Positions 27,564 through 36,746 of a stretch of 64,000 nucleotides of DNA are shown here, in pieces. The position numbers and the translations under genes were made by a program. Source of the DNA: Virgibacillus sp. MSJ-26. GTDB taxonomy: Bacteria; Bacillota; Bacilli; Bacillales; Amphibacillaceae. The stretch is taken from the NCBI RefSeq assembly GCF_018918075.1, contig NZ_JAHLPW010000014.1, positions 1 to 64,000 of the forward strand, written 5' to 3'. The notes below the pieces were generated by a model. The model made no database searches, had not been told where the DNA came from, and saw only the letters and a program-made list of their open reading frames with translations. How positions within the stretch are numbered: position 1 is the first letter of the stretch; every line of letters starts with the position of its first letter.

Positions 27564-29051
27564 CTACCTTCCCACTAAACCCATACTATTAATAATTCGA
27601 TCAAGCATTTCATCAATGCTTGTCATACTCCGTGCTGCTGCATTATAAGCATGTTGAAATTTAATCATGTTTGACATTTCTTCATCCAATGAAACGGAGC
27701 TTACAGATTGTCTTTGATTATCCACTTGTGATAGAAGTATATTCGTGTTATCAGCCATCTTATTAGATTCTTGGATGTTAACTCCCATCTCTCCAACAAG
27801 TGATTGATAAAACTTATTGACTGATGTGTTTTTATCACCTATTTTAATAGGTTTATCAAAAAAGTCTGCTAATTGGTTTGCAATTTTTCCATCTTCTTCG
27901 CCATCTTCTGAGTTAACTACTACCTTTTCAGGATCTTTAATAATTTCCCCGTCAACTTTAATTGTGGCTGCAGTTGAATTCTCTTCATCAAAGAAATTCT
28001 GCCCATTCACTTGTTTATGAATATTATTAAACTCTTTGACAAAGGATTTTGCCATATCATCCAAATCGTCAAGCATTTGGGGAAATTCCCCCTGTACTTT
28101 ACCGTCTTCAGTTGTGAATCCATATGAATGGATTAGAGCACTTAACGAACCACTTTTTGAAGTTAAAGTGATGTTTTCGGATGAATTTTCAATAGTAATT
28201 TTTGATACAGCATTATATCCTTTCGTTTCATCACCTTCATAACCAACGTTTAGTTTATTGTACTGACCTTCCTCTACGAGGTTTATTCCCAATCCTTTAC
28301 CATCTTCACCAGCGAGTTCGATAATTGCAATGCCGTCCTGAATACCAGATGAATTCTCACTCGTTTTTTCATATTCAACATTAATATTAACAATATCAGA
28401 TAGCTCGTCTATTAAACGATCGCGATCATCGTACAAATCATTTGGTACATAACCATGCGGTTCGATCTGCTTAATCTGTTCATTGATATTATGTATTTGT
28501 TTAAGTAGCGAATTAGTATGATCCACCTTATTATCAATTTCAGCTTTCAAGTCAGAACGAACATTTTCCAACGATTTCGAGATATGATTAAACGTATCAG
28601 CTAAGGCAACACCACGTTCCACAACAACTGATCTAGCACCAGAATTGGTTGGATTTGTAGCAAGGTCTTGTAAAGAGTCCCAAAATAGACTCATCGATTT
28701 TGATAGACCTCTATCTGTCGTTTCATTCATTATATTTTCCATTCGTGCAAGGGCTTTGGATTTTGTTTCCCAATAACCTTTTTTACTGTTTTCGCCTCTA
28801 AATTGGACATCAAGAAACTCATCGCGGACGCGTTCAATGGAACCGACTTTAACCCCAGTTCCCATTTGCCCTGGAATTTCCGGACGGTTTCTAGAGGCTG
28901 TCGGATAAGGTGACTGAGTTTCAAAATTGACCCGCTGACGAGAATAGCCTTTAGTATTGGCATTTGAAATATTATTTCCAGTTGTATATAAAGCTGATTG
29001 TTGAGCGAATAAAGCCTGTTTCGCCATTTCTAATCCATGAAAAGTACTCAT
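27564..29051 (-). CDS. flgK: Flagellar hook-associated protein FlgK
   Basis: HAP1, 495 residues, the hook-proximal junction protein. The N-terminal rod/hook motif ALYTTGNNISNANTKGYSRQ near residues 20-40 and the C-terminal segment SLDEEMSNMIKFQHAYNAAA are conserved. It is exported with the help of FlgN, whose gene lies 33 bp upstream. Part of the flgM-flgN-flgK-flgL operon. Confidence 0.97.
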   Translation of the reverse strand: MSTFHGLEMAKQALFAQQSALYTTGNNISNANTKGYSRQRVNFETQSPYPTASRNRPEIPGQMGTGVKVGSIERVRDEFLDVQFRGENSKKGYWETKSKALARMENIMNETTDRGLSKSMSLFWDSLQDLATNPTNSGARSVVVERGVALADTFNHISKSLENVRSDLKAEIDNKVDHTNSLLKQIHNINEQIKQIEPHGYVPNDLYDDRDRLIDELSDIVNINVEYEKTSENSSGIQDGIAIIELAGEDGKGLGINLVEEGQYNKLNVGYEGDETKGYNAVSKITIENSSENITLTSKSGSLSALIHSYGFTTEDGKVQGEFPQMLDDLDDMAKSFVKEFNNIHKQVNGQNFFDEENSTAATIKVDGEIIKDPEKVVVNSEDGEEDGKIANQLADFFDKPIKIGDKNTSVNKFYQSLVGEMGVNIQESNKMADNTNILLSQVDNQRQSVSSVSLDEEMSNMIKFQHAYNAAARSMTSIDEMLDRIINSMGLVGR

Positions 29052-29084
29052 CTGCTTACTCCTTTTAGTTAAAGTAATGGTCTC

Positions 29085-29573
29085 TTATGCTTTTGAATCA
29101 AATACTGAACGTTCTACTTGTTTTGTTGCTTTTTTAGCACTATAGTTCATGTTTCCGATTGACGGATTTAATAACTCAAGTGAGAGTTGGATAAATTGCA
29201 TGGACTGTTGGATAAGCACTTGATTCAATTCTTCCTGCTGTTTTATTTTAACTATTCCTTCGGTTAATTCCGTTGCCGAAGCTTCAAGATTATTCTTTTC
29301 TTCCTCATTTGATAGAAATTCAAGCATTCCCGTTAGTGTTGCTTGTTCTTCCGGTATGGAATTTTCCGCACACCATTGATTCACTTCTTGAATTCGCTTT
29401 TTTTCAACTTGTTCTATCGCTTGAACGGCTTTTCGTTCTTTGACTAATGTAGATTGAAAATGATCTATTTGACCTTCTTTAACATCTACTGTTTTTTGCT
29501 TAGATATTTCTAAGAGACTTTGTTGTAATCCAACAAGTTTTTCAAGTGTCTTAAGAATGTGTTTTATGGACAA
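29085..29573 (-). CDS. flgN: Flagellar export chaperone FlgN
   Basis: Helical chaperone for FlgK and FlgL, 162 residues (YvyG in B. subtilis). The sequence is helical with heptads, KHILKTLEKLVGLQQSLLEI at the start, and a helical C-terminal end with NPSIGNMNYSAKKATKQ. The start is TTG at 29573, with GGAGGACTG upstream. It sits between flgM and flgK as in Bacillus. Confidence 0.9.
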   Translation of the reverse strand: MSIKHILKTLEKLVGLQQSLLEISKQKTVDVKEGQIDHFQSTLVKERKAVQAIEQVEKKRIQEVNQWCAENSIPEEQATLTGMLEFLSNEEEKNNLEASATELTEGIVKIKQQEELNQVLIQQSMQFIQLSLELLNPSIGNMNYSAKKATKQVERSVFDSKA

Positions 29574-29618
29574 AGTTCAGTCCTCCCATCATGTCCCGTA
29601 TACGCGAGACTCTAACAT

Positions 29619-29882
29619 TTATTTACCCGACCAAAAATCAATCATCTTTTTAGCCGTTTTTTCGTAATTAATTTTATAGTCACCTGATTGTACAGCTTGT
29701 TTTATTTTATCAACTTGCTTTTCTCTCTCTATAGTTGCTTTATTTTTTTGCTGTAAATGTTTCGCCTGATTTGATATTTCTATACGGTCTTCACGCTCAA
29801 CTTCATTTTTTATTTTATCTAATTTATGTGCTTGGTGTTTGTATGGATTAAAATTAGTTTGATTCGGACCGTGTATTTTCAA
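29619..29882 (-). CDS. flgM: Anti-sigma-D factor FlgM
   Basis: Anti-sigma factor of 87 residues that holds sigma-D inactive until the hook-basal body is complete. The N-terminal half is polar and probably unfolded. The C-terminal sigma-binding helices appear at DRIEISNQAKHLQQ and VDKIKQAVQSGDYKINYEKTAKKMIDF, matching the FlgM family. The start is TTG at 29882 behind AAGGGGTG. A sigma-D-like promoter at 29949 would give feedback control. Confidence 0.95.
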   Translation of the reverse strand: MKIHGPNQTNFNPYKHQAHKLDKIKNEVEREDRIEISNQAKHLQQKNKATIEREKQVDKIKQAVQSGDYKINYEKTAKKMIDFWSGK

Positions 29883-29948
29883 TTTACTTCACCCCTTTTG
29901 CTGTCAGGATTTATATTTTCATAGATTATATCGTTATTCTCTAATATT

Positions 29949-29977
29949 CTTATCGGTTTATCCAATGAAAAAGTTTA
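29949..29977 (-). promoter_or_regulatory. Sigma-D-like promoter of flgM
   Basis: On the minus strand TAAA, 16 nt, then ACCGATAA, close to TAAA-N15-GCCGATAT. It lies about 70 bp upstream of flgM, just past the yvyF stop. B. subtilis flgM also has a sigma-D promoter in addition to read-through from comF. Confidence 0.6.
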
Positions 29978-29979
29978 GA

Positions 29980-30393
29980 CTATTTCTTACCTTTATTGAA
30001 GGTGTAATAAACATTTGATTTTTTATTTTGTTGTTCTGACATTTTTTTATTTTCCTCAGAATATTTAAGGTCTGCAAGTAATTTGTCAGAGCACGGAGCA
30101 CAAATTTTTCCCGATACAATTGGAGTCCCGCATTTTTCGCATGGGTAAGCTAACTTTGGAAATTGCGACGTTCGTAATCGGTTAGTTTTTATGAATTTAA
30201 TAATTATTTCTTCATCAACTTCTGTCGCCTTAACAATTTCCTGTAACGTTGCTTCTCTATTTTTTCGTTGCTTTAAAAAATTATAGACTGTTTCAAAATC
30301 TTTTTCTTCTTGTCTATAACATGACTCGCAAATATCACGAATGGTTTTCACAAAGACCGCTTCACAACGAACGCAATTAGCTAATTCAGCCAT
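29980..30393 (-). CDS. yvyF: Flagellar operon protein YvyF (TIGR03826 family)
   Basis: Cytoplasmic protein of 137 residues with two zinc-ribbon-like cysteine clusters. The N-terminal one is CVRC near residue 8 with CESC near 19, and the C-terminal one is CEKCGTP with CAPC near 87-105. A helical region similar to winged-helix DNA-binding folds lies between (ATLQEIVKATEVDEEIIIKFIK). It lies between comFC and flgM as in B. subtilis. The role is unknown. Zinc binding and nucleic acid contact are inferences. Confidence 0.9.
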   Translation of the reverse strand: MAELANCVRCEAVFVKTIRDICESCYRQEEKDFETVYNFLKQRKNREATLQEIVKATEVDEEIIIKFIKTNRLRTSQFPKLAYPCEKCGTPIVSGKICAPCSDKLLADLKYSEENKKMSEQQNKKSNVYYTFNKGKK

Positions 30394-30470
30394 TATAATA
30401 CCCCTTATCTGTTTTGTTAATTATATCATAAGTCAAAACCCAAAAGCATTAAGTGTTAGCTATGATTTGT

Positions 30471-31145
30471 TTATCCTCGAATAAGTGTGTAACCAAATAC
30501 TTCCGGACAACCTGATTGTTTAAGTTTTGCAGCCGCAAATCTTAAAGTGGCTCCTGTAGTATATATATCATCGACAAGAATGACCGGTTTGTTTAGGGAT
30601 TCTATTAATTCAAATGGATTATTTGCAGTCATTCGCTCTTTACGTGTCTTTTTCGACTGTTTCTCCCCATGAATTCGTGTTAATAAACGTTTTGGATGTG
30701 GGGTAATAAACTTCGCTAGCATATCGGATTGATTAAACCCTCGTTCTTTTAATCGTTCCTCACTTAAAGGAATTGGAACTACGGCATAATTTTTCATTTG
30801 CTTAAACTGTTGCTTAAACGATGTTATGATAACTTGTTGGAATGCTTTACCTAATATATAATCGCCACGGTATTTCCACCTAGCGATCATTTCTTGCATT
30901 CTATCGTTATAAGCATAGACAGAATAATTGTAGGTAAGCGGATCATTACTTTTATTCAACCAATCCTTACAGTCAGCACAAACCTTTTCGTTAGTCACTC
31001 TACTACATCGCACGCAACGCTTTCCGGATAGTGTTTCTAATTCCCCTTTGCAATCCGCACAGAGATGATGTTTTTCTGAAGGGATAAATAAATTACTCCA
31101 AGTCGTTTCGATTACTATTTCTTTATCGCACCATAGACAAATCAT
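30471..31145 (-). CDS. comFC: Competence protein ComFC
   Basis: DNA-uptake protein of the ComF/GntX family, 224 residues, with an N-terminal four-cysteine zinc site (CLWC, CADC, then CVRC, CADC) and a C-terminal phosphoribosyltransferase-like domain with the PRPP loop VILVDDIYTTGATL near residue 188. It acts with ComFA in the cytosol during transformation. The start overlaps the comFA stop by 4 nt (ATGA). The comFB gene found between them in B. subtilis is absent. Confidence 0.95.
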   Translation of the reverse strand: MICLWCDKEIVIETTWSNLFIPSEKHHLCADCKGELETLSGKRCVRCSRVTNEKVCADCKDWLNKSNDPLTYNYSVYAYNDRMQEMIARWKYRGDYILGKAFQQVIITSFKQQFKQMKNYAVVPIPLSEERLKERGFNQSDMLAKFITPHPKRLLTRIHGEKQSKKTRKERMTANNPFELIESLNKPVILVDDIYTTGATLRFAAAKLKQSGCPEVFGYTLIRG

Positions 31146-32569
31146 CCTCCGACTCCTCCCCTGAGATTCATTTTCTTAATAGCTGATATTGCTTGAATCA
31201 TTGCTTCAGTTTTTCCATCGTGGAAAAAGACAACTTCTCCCGTTGGATCATCAGCACTTCTTCCAGCTCGCCCTGCAATTTGAACAAGTGCTGCTTGATC
31301 AAATACATCGTGACCTGCATCAAGAATAACAACATCAACAGAAGGAAAAGTGACGCCTCTTTCTAAAATAGTTGTTGTAATAATGACTTTTAATTCTTTG
31401 TTACGGAACTGTTTGACTTTTTCTTCTCGATACTGATCTTCGGCGTGGACAAAATCGATAGCGCTGTTTTTTTCTATTATTTTTTCTTCTAATAAAATTC
31501 GCCTAATACTTTTTGTGATTTGCTCTGCTAATGAAATACTAGGGACGAAAATAAGTAATTGTCTGTGTGAATTTTGTCGTTTGTTTACCCAGGTGATGAA
31601 AGGCGTTGGCGGTTGATTGTTTTGGAAATCTTTTTTAAGAGAAAGCGACATTTTCATTTGAGGTACAGGTAGTGGGTGGCCGTGATAACGAATGGGAAAG
31701 AAAATATGTGGGAGCTTCTTTCTGGTTATTAATGATTGCTGCTTTTTTCGTGGGGTGGCTGTTAAGTAGATTGTTGTGCAAACGGGATTTTTAGCACGAC
31801 TTGTTGCAAATGGTAAAGATGGGTCTGCATGATAGGGAAAAGCGTCAATTTCATCAATAATCATGACGTCAAAGGCCTCTTTAAAACGCAATAATTGATG
31901 CGTAGTAGCTAAAATGAGCTGTGCTGTCGCATCTTTATCTTGACTCCCACCATATAACGCCTGAACTGATACATTTGCGAATGCTTGTTGGAAGCGTGGT
32001 TTGAGCTCTCGTACAACATCAGCTCGTGGGGTGGCAAGACATATTCGTTTGCCTTGTTTAAGTGCTGTAGTGATGCCTTGAAAGAGCATCTCAGTTTTCC
32101 CAGCTCCACAGACCGCCCATACCAAAAGTTCTTCTCCTTCTTTATTAATAGATTCGACAATGCGACTGGACGCTTGTTGTTGAGGTTTTGTCAGCTCGCC
32201 TTCCCACGTGCATGGATTGTCATGCACTTTCCAAGATGGAGCTTTACCTATCCATCTATAAAGACGTTCACATTCCATCACTCGTCCCATTTCTATACAT
32301 TTTCGGCAATAAAGATGTGTTCTTTGACAGTTTAAACAAGGAATTTCTCCTAAAAGAGAGTGTTTCGTATTGCCACAACGTAGACACTGCTTTATTATAA
32401 TTTTATTTTTAAATGAGGGGGTGCTTTCGAATATCTTTTCTTTAATGAGGTAATTTAATGTCTTATCATTAAGTGGTATTTCATGTCTAAGAAGGAGTTT
32501 TCCTGTATATCGATAGGCTTGATTCTTAATCCAAGTGGACATTTTAATTGAAGTAGATTTCGGAGTCAT
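31142..32569 (-). CDS. comFA: Competence helicase ComFA
   Basis: ATP-driven translocase of the DEAD family needed to pull single-stranded DNA through ComEC, 475 residues. A four-cysteine zinc site precedes the helicase core (CLRCGNTK, CLNC, CRKC near 62-92). Walker A CGAGKTE lies near 160, DEID near 244, the SAT-like LTATP near 273, and motif VI IAGRAGRSADDP near 440. The annotated ATG at 32569 lacks a clear ribosome site. A downstream ATG in MSTWIKN is an alternative. It heads comFA-comFC, normally switched on by ComK. I did not find a convincing ComK box. Confidence 0.94.
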   Translation of the reverse strand: MTPKSTSIKMSTWIKNQAYRYTGKLLLRHEIPLNDKTLNYLIKEKIFESTPSFKNKIIIKQCLRCGNTKHSLLGEIPCLNCQRTHLYCRKCIEMGRVMECERLYRWIGKAPSWKVHDNPCTWEGELTKPQQQASSRIVESINKEGEELLVWAVCGAGKTEMLFQGITTALKQGKRICLATPRADVVRELKPRFQQAFANVSVQALYGGSQDKDATAQLILATTHQLLRFKEAFDVMIIDEIDAFPYHADPSLPFATSRAKNPVCTTIYLTATPRKKQQSLITRKKLPHIFFPIRYHGHPLPVPQMKMSLSLKKDFQNNQPPTPFITWVNKRQNSHRQLLIFVPSISLAEQITKSIRRILLEEKIIEKNSAIDFVHAEDQYREEKVKQFRNKELKVIITTTILERGVTFPSVDVVILDAGHDVFDQAALVQIAGRAGRSADDPTGEVVFFHDGKTEAMIQAISAIKKMNLRGGVGG

Positions 32570-32707
32570 TCCATTCGTTCACTCATTTCTATATTTTTAT
32601 AAATATTATATTGAGGTAAGGAGGTGAATACAATAAATAAGTATGTAGAAGCTCACCAAATGCATTTAAGCAGCACTGGATGAGCTCTTTAGCTGAATAA
32701 AGTAAGG

Positions 32708-33550
32708 TTACTTTTCATACCAGCACATACCGATAGCGCCTTCTCCTAAATGAGTACCAATCACTGGACCAAAGTAGCTGATTGATAAATCAAGATCTGG
32801 ATGTTTTCCAACTAAGTTATCTTTAAACTTAATAGCAGAATCCCTAGCGTTCGCATGGATGATGACTATTTTTAGATCTTTATCTTGTTCTAAATCCTCT
32901 TCAAGTAGACTGACAAGACGGTTTAAAGCTTTTTTGCGAGTTCTGATTTTTTCGAATGGCACAATGAGCTTATCAACAAAATGCAATATAGGTTTTACTT
33001 GAAGTAAGCTTCCCACCAGAGCTTGTGCTCCGCTTAGTCGACCTCCACGTTGAAGGTTCGTCAAATCGTCCACCATAAAGTAAGCTCTTAAGCCTTTCTT
33101 CATTTCATCAAATCTTGCAATGATTTCTTCAGGTGTCTTCTTTTCTTTAGCCATCTCTATACCTTCATAAACGTAAAATGCTTGGGCACTGCAGCTGATT
33201 TCTGAATCATAAGGGTACACTTTAATCCCTTCAACCATCCTTCCAGCACTCATTACAGCCTGATATGTTCCACTAATCCCACTAGATAAGTGAATGGAGA
33301 TGACAGCATCATAATCTTTAGCCAGTTCTTCTAATTTTTCAGTTATATAACCAATGGATGGTTGGGATGTTTTTGGTAGTTCAGGAGATGCCTTGACTTT
33401 TTCGTAAAATTCTTCTGTTGTTATGTCTATTTCCTCCCGGTAAGATGCATCTTCAAACACAACACTTAACGGTACCATATGTATATTAAGTCTATCACGT
33501 ATTTCTTTCGGGATGTAAGCCGTGCTGTCCGTCATTACAGCGATCTTCAT
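32708..33550 (-). CDS. degV: DegV family fatty acid-binding protein
   Basis: Fatty acid-binding protein of 280 residues. Family members (FakB) present a fatty acid to the kinase FakA for phospholipid synthesis. The start KIAVMTDSTAYIPKE and the HLSSGISGTYQ segment near residue 89, which helps hold the carboxylate, are typical. It ends with GPVIGTHLGEGAIGMCWYEK. The ATG at 33550 has GAGGGAGA upstream. The frame runs seven codons further without support. It lies between degU and comFA as in B. subtilis. Confidence 0.92.
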   Translation of the reverse strand: MKIAVMTDSTAYIPKEIRDRLNIHMVPLSVVFEDASYREEIDITTEEFYEKVKASPELPKTSQPSIGYITEKLEELAKDYDAVISIHLSSGISGTYQAVMSAGRMVEGIKVYPYDSEISCSAQAFYVYEGIEMAKEKKTPEEIIARFDEMKKGLRAYFMVDDLTNLQRGGRLSGAQALVGSLLQVKPILHFVDKLIVPFEKIRTRKKALNRLVSLLEEDLEQDKDLKIVIIHANARDSAIKFKDNLVGKHPDLDLSISYFGPVIGTHLGEGAIGMCWYEK

Positions 33551-33681
33551 CAAATTCTCCCTCTCTTTCACCGATTTCCTTTATGTGAATTTTTTATTTA
33601 TTACAGTGTAGTTTATTATATTTTACAATAACAAATATAAAATTGCATTAATTACCTTCATTTGTTTCTAAACATCTGGAT

Positions 33682-33720
33682 AAAAAAAGAATACTCTGGC
33701 CTTTTATAGTCAGAGTATTC
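33682..33720 (-). terminator. Terminator after degU
   Basis: Perfect 10-bp stem GAATACTCTG/CAGAGTATTC with a 12-nt loop, followed on the minus strand by TTTTTTT. It ends the degS-degU transcript before degV. Confidence 0.92.
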
Positions 33721-33760
33721 ACAGGAACGTCAACCTTTTGTTAGTCATCTTATGTAGTGA

Positions 33761-34456
33761 TTATATGACGTCTACCCAGCCTTTTTTAATTGCGGAAACA
33801 ACTGCTTGGGTACGATCATTCGCCCCCATTTTTTGTAATATGTTACTTACATGGTTCTTAACTGTTTTTTCACTAATATATAATGTTTCAGCTACAGCGC
33901 GATTACTCTTTCCTTCTGACATAAGCTGCAGAACTTCACATTCTCTCTTGGTTAGGAGGTGTAATGGCTTTCTATGTTCTATAATGCCATTGACGACATT
34001 TGGAATATTCTCTTTGGCAAGTCGGCGATACTCGCGGACAAGGTTATGGGTAATTTTAGGATGTAAATATGAGCCTCCCTCATACACTACCTTGATAGCT
34101 TCTATTAAGGAGTCTGCATCCATTTCTTTTAATAAATACCCTTGAGCACCTGTTTTAAGTGCATGGGTCACATAGCTTTCATCGTCATGTATAGACAATA
34201 TAATAATTTTAGTTCTCGGATAATTACGAACGAGATTGGCTGTTGCTTGAACGCCATTCATATGTGGCATATTGATATCCATTAAAACAACGTCGGGTTT
34301 ATATTCTTTAACAATTTCTATGCCGGCTTCACCATCATCACCTTCTGCCACGATGTTAAAATCCGCTTCGTAATCAAGTATACGCTTTACTCCCTCTCTA
34401 AAAAGGATGTGGTCATCGATTAAAGCTATGTTGATAGGCTTACTCATATTCATCAT
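33761..34456 (-). CDS. degU: Two-component response regulator DegU
   Basis: Transcription regulator of the NarL/LuxR type, 231 residues. The receiver domain (1-125) carries the phospho-accepting Asp in VVLMDINMP, and a LuxR helix-turn-helix lies near 163-228 ([25 protein letters not shown]). DegU controls competence, motility, exoenzymes and biofilm traits according to its phosphorylation. Three ATGs lie close together at the start (34456, 34453, 34447). The first two suit GGAGG best. It forms an operon with degS, 77 bp upstream. Confidence 0.97.
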   Translation of the reverse strand: MMNMSKPINIALIDDHILFREGVKRILDYEADFNIVAEGDDGEAGIEIVKEYKPDVVLMDINMPHMNGVQATANLVRNYPRTKIIILSIHDDESYVTHALKTGAQGYLLKEMDADSLIEAIKVVYEGGSYLHPKITHNLVREYRRLAKENIPNVVNGIIEHRKPLHLLTKRECEVLQLMSEGKSNRAVAETLYISEKTVKNHVSNILQKMGANDRTQAVVSAIKKGWVDVI

Positions 34457-34533
34457 CTTTTCCTCCCGAATCTATTTGAAAAGTATTACCCCTATTATAT
34501 ATATCTGTTAATCTATTTTATTTCTCTCTATAG

Positions 34534-35688
34534 TTATTTAACTTGATCGTTTGGTGTGTATGGAACGTTGATGTATATGCGTGTTCCCTTTCCCTTGGTA
34601 GAGTCGATTTTCAGTTCTCCATTAAACATCTCGACTCTCTCTTTCATTCCTATTATACCAAATGATGACTCACTTCTCTCTTTTGGATCAAATCCATCAC
34701 CATTATCTTTAACAGACATTGCTAAATTTTTATTGGTAATCTCGAGTTTCACCTGAATAAGTGTTGCATTAGCATGTTTAATCGCATTTTGTAGTGATTC
34801 TTGAAGAAGTCTAAAAAAAGCAATCTCATACTGACTTTTTAATCGTTCATCTTTTCCAATCGAATCAAATTCTATGTTAATATCATTATAATCCGAAATA
34901 GTCGAAATGTATCGTTTAATGGTCGGCAGTAAACCTAAATCATCAAGTGCCATTGGGCGTAAGTCATAAATGATACGCCTAACTTCGTAGAGTGAGGTGC
35001 GAATCATTTTACGGACACTTTTTATTTCTTGTAATGCCATATCAGTCCCCTGGTCACGTAAAGCACGGTCTACAAGTTCTGAACGAAGAAGAATATTAGC
35101 CAGCATTTGAGCAGGACCGTCGTGAATTTCACGGGATATTTTTTTACGTTCTTCTTCTTGTGCTTCAATAATTTTAAGACCGAACTCTTGTTTCTCTTTT
35201 GCTTCCTCTATCATATTATTAACGTATTTAAAATCATCGTTAAGATAGTTGAGAACAACAGCCACTTTACTAGCTAGTCCTTGAGCTCGCTTAATCATGT
35301 GATCCAAGGATATGATTCGCCGTTCTATGTCGTCCCGTCTTTCCCTTAATACTTTCTCGTCTTGTCTTAGGACAGCTAATCTAGTCTGTAGATCATGCGT
35401 TTTCTCATAAACTTCGCGAATGTCACTTTCAGCATATTTATGAAACTCTTTACTAACTTGAGAGAGTCGTCTACGAGAGAATCTCACCCGCTCTTCCAGT
35501 TCGTCTCCATCCTGTATATGTTGGATGACTTGCTCTTTCGTATTCTTCAATTCTTGTATTAACTGTTCGTGTTCTTCGCGAGCTTCTTCGCTAATATGAA
35601 ATATTTCATCTTTACTATTTTCCACAACACCAATCATGTCATTGATGATGTAATCCAATGATTTTTCTTTAAATTTTAATGTAGTCAT
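34534..35688 (-). CDS. degS: Cytoplasmic sensor histidine kinase DegS
   Basis: Soluble sensor kinase of 384 residues that phosphorylates DegU. The N-terminal half is a long coiled coil (residues 20-180). The HisKA_3 box holds H189 in KISREIHDGPAQ, the same number as in B. subtilis DegS. The ATPase domain near 285-380 has NAIKHANA and DNGDGFD. Its gene faces yvyE across a 240-bp divergent gap. DegS-DegU in other Bacilli act on biofilm and secretion genes, so the locus at 39-42 kb is a plausible indirect target. Confidence 0.97.
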   Translation of the reverse strand: MTTLKFKEKSLDYIINDMIGVVENSKDEIFHISEEAREEHEQLIQELKNTKEQVIQHIQDGDELEERVRFSRRRLSQVSKEFHKYAESDIREVYEKTHDLQTRLAVLRQDEKVLRERRDDIERRIISLDHMIKRAQGLASKVAVVLNYLNDDFKYVNNMIEEAKEKQEFGLKIIEAQEEERKKISREIHDGPAQMLANILLRSELVDRALRDQGTDMALQEIKSVRKMIRTSLYEVRRIIYDLRPMALDDLGLLPTIKRYISTISDYNDINIEFDSIGKDERLKSQYEIAFFRLLQESLQNAIKHANATLIQVKLEITNKNLAMSVKDNGDGFDPKERSESSFGIIGMKERVEMFNGELKIDSTKGKGTRIYINVPYTPNDQVK

Positions 35689-35929
35689 CGTTATACACCA
35701 ACCTATGTTATAATTATACGCAGAAATCCCTAATTTTTATAGGGTCTTTTAGCATAGTTTTTTAAATAACTGCGATTTTTTAGGAAATAAGACTTTAGAA
35801 CTACTGTTTTTCACACGCTTGGCATTAGAAAAGGTTTCTTCAACACTATATACATGTTATTAAGTAGATATATTACAGGTTTGTTTGTCCATTATATACT
35901 ATAATCTATCATTAAAGGAGCTATTATTC

Positions 35930-36571
35930 ATGTTATCTAGCTATTTAACTGTAAAAACTGAAGGTTCGACGGAAATAATAATACAAAAGTCTCGCTTTAT
36001 TGGTTATATAAGAAGAGTTGAAACTGAAGAAGCAGCACAATCTTTTATACAGGATATCAAGAAAAAACACCACGATGCAACCCATAATTGTTCAGCTTAT
36101 CTGATTGGCGAACATGATCAAATCCAAAAAGCCAATGACGATGGTGAACCAAGTGGTACAGCGGGAGTCCCTATACTTGAAGTATTGAAAAAACAGCGAT
36201 TAAAAGATACAGCTGTTGTAGTCACTCGTTATTTTGGTGGTATTAAACTCGGAGCTGGTGGTTTAATTCGTGCTTATGGCAATACAACTTCAGAAGCTAT
36301 CCGTGCGACTGGAGTGGTTAAAAGACAATTGATGCAAGGTTTCTCAGTCATTGTCGACTATACACTTCTAGGTAAACTAGAAAATATGTTAAGAAATTCT
36401 GATTACATCTTAAAAACAATTAATTACTTAGATACAGTGGAATTTGTCGTTTATGTAAAAGATGGCGAGGAAAAATCTTTCTGCGAATGGATTGTTGACG
36501 TGAGCAGTGACCAAGCGAAAATTAAAGATTTAGATCAGGCGTATATTGAAATTGATGTGGAAGCTAATTAA
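35930..36571 (+). CDS. yvyE: IMPACT/YigZ family protein
   Basis: Protein of 213 residues of the YigZ/IMPACT family. The N-terminal UPF0029 domain shows KSRFIGYI and the signature DDGEPSGTAG...GGIKLGAGGLIRAY near residues 75-120, and the C-terminal domain is ferredoxin-like. Family members relate to ribosome-associated stress control in eukaryotes. The bacterial role is uncertain. The ATG at 35930 has AAAGGAGC 8 nt upstream. Fifteen further codons upstream lack support. It lies next to degS as in B. subtilis. Confidence 0.93.
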   Translation: MLSSYLTVKTEGSTEIIIQKSRFIGYIRRVETEEAAQSFIQDIKKKHHDATHNCSAYLIGEHDQIQKANDDGEPSGTAGVPILEVLKKQRLKDTAVVVTRYFGGIKLGAGGLIRAYGNTTSEAIRATGVVKRQLMQGFSVIVDYTLLGKLENMLRNSDYILKTINYLDTVEFVVYVKDGEEKSFCEWIVDVSSDQAKIKDLDQAYIEIDVEAN

Positions 36572-36579
36572 CAAATAAA

Positions 36580-36722
36580 AGGTTGGGACATAAGTATTTT
36601 AGTTAATATAAAAGTGGCCGTTTTAAAATATATTTCTATAAATACACACTTTTAAAAGTAGCGTAGTTTTTTCGAAGCGAATAGCACTCATTTAAAATTG
36701 CCACTTAGTTTTGTCCCAACCT
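36580..36722. repeat. GGTTGGGACA hairpin repeat, short form (R2)
   Basis: Bounded by GGTTGGGACATAAG at 36581 and the complementary TTTTGTCCCAACC ending at 36721, it can fold as one long hairpin. The left half, GGTTGGGACATAAGTATTTT then AGTTAAT, repeats almost exactly at 61465. It lies between converging genes (yvyE and nagB), where it could serve as a terminator for both. Confidence 0.8.
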
Positions 36723-36746
36723 CTTATTCTTAAAATGTAAAAAGAA

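Noticed and set aside
32570..32707. ComK boxes upstream of comFA
   Set aside because: No pair of AAAA-N5-TTTT motifs with suitable spacing was seen.
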